DNA of 7,054 nucleotides, taken from the NCBI GenBank assembly GCA_937967665.1, contig CALBSZ010000100.1:1-7054 (forward strand). Reading direction: 5' to 3'. The stretch is from an uncultured Planctomycetaceae bacterium (GTDB taxonomy: Bacteria > Planctomycetota > Planctomycetia > Pirellulales > Pirellulaceae). The notes under the pieces were generated by a model that ran no database searches, was not told the origin of the DNA, and saw only the letters and a program-made list of their open reading frames with translations. The position numbers were made by a program, and so were the translations under genes. Below, piece after piece: positions 5,633 to 7,054 of this stretch (position 1 is the stretch's first letter; each line of letters begins with the position of its first letter).

Positions 5633-7054
5633 AGCCTCGGCAACATCACGGGCAGCGGTCCGGCCGAATCGACGTTCGGCACGACCATCGTCACCGATCC
5701 GACCGGCGCGGTGTTGATTCAAAACGCGAACGACGTGACCGCTAACGCATTGATCAACGCCGGCAGCGTGACGCAGGTCGCCGGTCAAGGGACGAGTCAA
5801 TTCAATTCGACGGTCGACGCCGACACGGCCGGCATCGATCTGACCACGACGTCGATCGAATTGGCGGCGAACATGACTTCCGTTGGCGACCAGGTTTACA
5901 ACGCACCGGTGACGCTGCTGGGCAACGTCCGCATGACGGGTGATAACATCTCGATCAACGGCGACGTGAACGATGACGGCGTGGGCAGCCCGGCGGGTGA
6001 TCTGCAACTCAACGCCACCGGCGACGTGACGACCGACAACATTGGCGATTCCGACCCCATCGATACACTCACGATCGTCGACGCCAACAGCGTGACGGTC
6101 GACGGCAACGTGACGCTGGATAACGACTTCGAACAAGAGACGGTGGTCACCAACACGACCATCAACGGCGACGTGAACGTCGGCGACCGGACCCGGATCG
6201 ACGACGGCGACGTGGTGGTCAACGTTTCGTTTACTCAGCCGAATCACGGCTTCGGCCACGTCTGCTTCAACGGCGGCAATGCTTCGCTGACGGTCAACAC
6301 CGGTGCTGTGAGCATCGGCGGCGGCAGCGGCGATTTTGACATCGGCCGGACCGATATTACCAGCACGGATACCGTCGGCACCGTCGACTTTTCCAACGCG
6401 GCCTCGACAACGATTGACGTCACCGATTTAAGGCTCGGCACGATGCCCAGTTCAGCCAATCCGGGCAGTACGGCGATCGGCAATTTGACGCTGTCGGCAG
6501 GCGGCATGAATACGCTGACCGCAACCAGCGTTCGACTCGGCGATTCGCCGGGAGCGGGCAATTCCTCAACGCCCAGCACGCTCGTCTTCGGCGGGGCAGT
6601 CAACAATGTCAATGTAAATACTTTCCTCGTTGGTCACCTCAAGAGCCGCGGCACGGTGACGATCGCCAATGGCGGCACGCTTAACCTTTCAGGCGATTCC
6701 AACACCGCCACAGATCTGATTTTGGGCGACAACAACGTCAATACGGGAACTGGGGCGATCGGTATCTTCGACATGACGGGTGGCACGCTTAACGCAACAC
6801 TGGATGAATTGGTCGTCGGCCGGCACGATCAAGGCGGCGGCCAAGGCGACGGGACGTTAACGTTCGAGGCCGGCACGATCACGGCTAACAGCGTCGTGCT
6901 GGCTAACCCGAGCTTCGGCGGCGGTTCCAGCGCGAACCCGCAGAACACCGACGGCACGATCAATCAAAACGGCGGCGAGCTGATTGTTTCGGGACCGATG
7001 ACCAGCGAAGGCGGCACGGCCGACTACAACCTGGCCGACGGTACGCTGCGGTTC
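5234..7054 (+). CDS. Downstream in-frame continuation of the giant surface protein: rest of CBM6-like domain plus beta-solenoid (3' partial)
   Basis: Directly after the TAG the same frame stays open for 607 codons to the last base. Composition and codon style match the upstream part (many GGC, GAC, ACG, ATC, GTG codons). The first 133 or so residues finish the CBM6-like domain begun before the stop (for example TPGTYRLWSHASGHDGTSDS, then SLDAFALQLASL). The rest is Gly/Asn/Thr-rich beta-solenoid, ending in regular repeats of about 31 residues. An ATG lies immediately after the TAG (5234-5236), with a GGGGA at 5225-5229 only four bases before it. Restart there is conceivable, but the product would begin mid-domain without a signal peptide and could not readily be exported. 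I read this as the severed C-terminal part of the upstream gene rather than a separate gene. It has one Cys (codon 6263-6265). The protein's end, where any anchoring or sorting signal would be, lies outside the window. Confidence 0.85.
   Translation, partial: MQVVPDGAGNISNRPSIADPNAPQTKLDFTVSISTPGTYRLWSHASGHDGTSDSLYVTIVELQDGPGGQAEWYRILPGTGASFNWDGSGERESTDFSGEGDQMLWDMTPGVYTVRFMPREDGVSLDAFALQLASLGNITGSGPAESTFGTTIVTDPTGAVLIQNANDVTANALINAGSVTQVAGQGTSQFNSTVDADTAGIDLTTTSIELAANMTSVGDQVYNAPVTLLGNVRMTGDNISINGDVNDDGVGSPAGDLQLNATGDVTTDNIGDSDPIDTLTIVDANSVTVDGNVTLDNDFEQETVVTNTTINGDVNVGDRTRIDDGDVVVNVSFTQPNHGFGHVCFNGGNASLTVNTGAVSIGGGSGDFDIGRTDITSTDTVGTVDFSNAASTTIDVTDLRLGTMPSSANPGSTAIGNLTLSAGGMNTLTATSVRLGDSPGAGNSSTPSTLVFGGAVNNVNVNTFLVGHLKSRGTVTIANGGTLNLSGDSNTATDLILGDNNVNTGTGAIGIFDMTGGTLNATLDELVVGRHDQGGGQGDGTLTFEAGTITANSVVLANPSFGGGSSANPQNTDGTINQNGGELIVSGPMTSEGGTADYNLADGTLRF
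5633..6340 (+). other. Beta-solenoid, resumed after the CBM6-like insertion
   Basis: About 236 codons of short alternating strands: STFGTTIVTDPTGAVLIQN, ANDVTANALINAGSVTQVAG, TAGIDLTTTSIELAANMTSV, VTLLGNVRMTGDNISINGDV, DLQLNATGDVTTDN, SVTVDGNVTLDNDF, TTINGDVNVGDRTRI. This looks like a right-handed parallel beta-helix of the filamentous-haemagglutinin or autotransporter-passenger kind. It continues the pattern seen before the CBM6-like domain (GNILFADVVGG then VATVTSA). A lone Cys lies at 6263-6265 in HVCFNGG. Structural or adhesive role inferred. Confidence 0.6.
6341..7000 (+). repeat. Tandem solenoid repeats of about 31 residues (seven units in view)
   Basis: Units begin with a hydrophobic residue followed mostly by Gly: IGRTD (6341), LGTMP (6434), LGDSP (6536), VGHLK (6629), LGDNN (6722), VGRHD (6815), LANPS (6899). 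Spacings are 93, 102, 93, 93, 93 and 84 bases, or 31, 34, 31, 31, 31 and 28 residues. Each unit runs: h-G, loop, G-x-h-x-h strand (GTVTIANGGTLNLSG, GIFDMTGGTLNA, GTLTFEAGTITA), short turn, then a hydrophobic strand before the next h-G. The layout resembles autotransporter-associated beta-strand repeats, with one coil or slightly more per unit. DNA identity between units is low, so the repeats are old. The array may continue past the right edge. Confidence 0.72.

Noticed and set aside
5360..6259. Antisense open frame of about 299 codons, rich in His, Val, Arg and Asp
   Set aside because: It mirrors the GAC/GTG/AAC-rich codons of the sense solenoid; no domain, start context or plausible protein composition.

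Overview
The whole window lies inside one very large, multi-domain, secreted or surface-type protein gene on the + strand. One reading frame is open from base 2 to base 7054, broken only by a single TAG at 5231-5233. The gene has no visible beginning (the frame is already open at the left edge, with no ribosome binding site or signal peptide) and no end (607 codons remain open after the TAG, to the last base). No RNA gene, CRISPR array, insertion sequence, promoter or terminator was seen, and there is no intergenic DNA.

Organism: the GC-rich DNA (clearly above 55% by eye), the Asp/Gly/Thr/Asn-rich and almost Cys- and Lys-free protein, and the order matrixin-like protease, DUF11-like domain, VCBS/cadherin-like repeats, PKD, beta-solenoid match the giant surface proteins of Planctomycetota (Pirellulales type). 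This is an inference from style; no taxonomic marker is present.

Layout: 2-220 Ser/Thr-rich linker; 221-601 metzincin (matrixin-like) zinc protease domain; 635-871 DUF11-like segment; 872-1915 VCBS/cadherin-like unit 1, split by a PA14-like domain (1133-1873); 1916-2800 VCBS unit 2, split by a jelly-roll-like domain (2066-2599); 2801-3805 VCBS unit 3, split by a discoidin (F5/8 type C)-like domain (3113-3763); 3806-4120 PKD domain; 4121-5107 beta-strand-rich region grading into a beta-solenoid; 5108-5632 a CBM6-like domain that contains the in-frame TAG; 5633-6340 resumed beta-solenoid; 6341-7000 a very regular solenoid with a period of about 31 residues, running off the right edge.

How it may work: the VCBS and solenoid parts look like a long extracellular stalk. 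Four different ligand-binding-type beta-sandwich domains are spliced into loops of that stalk, and a protease sits near the N-terminal side. A role in adhesion to, or processing of, polysaccharide or protein is plausible but inferred. The two points most worth checking are the nested architecture and the TAG, which stands where a tyrosine codon would be expected within an otherwise intact domain.
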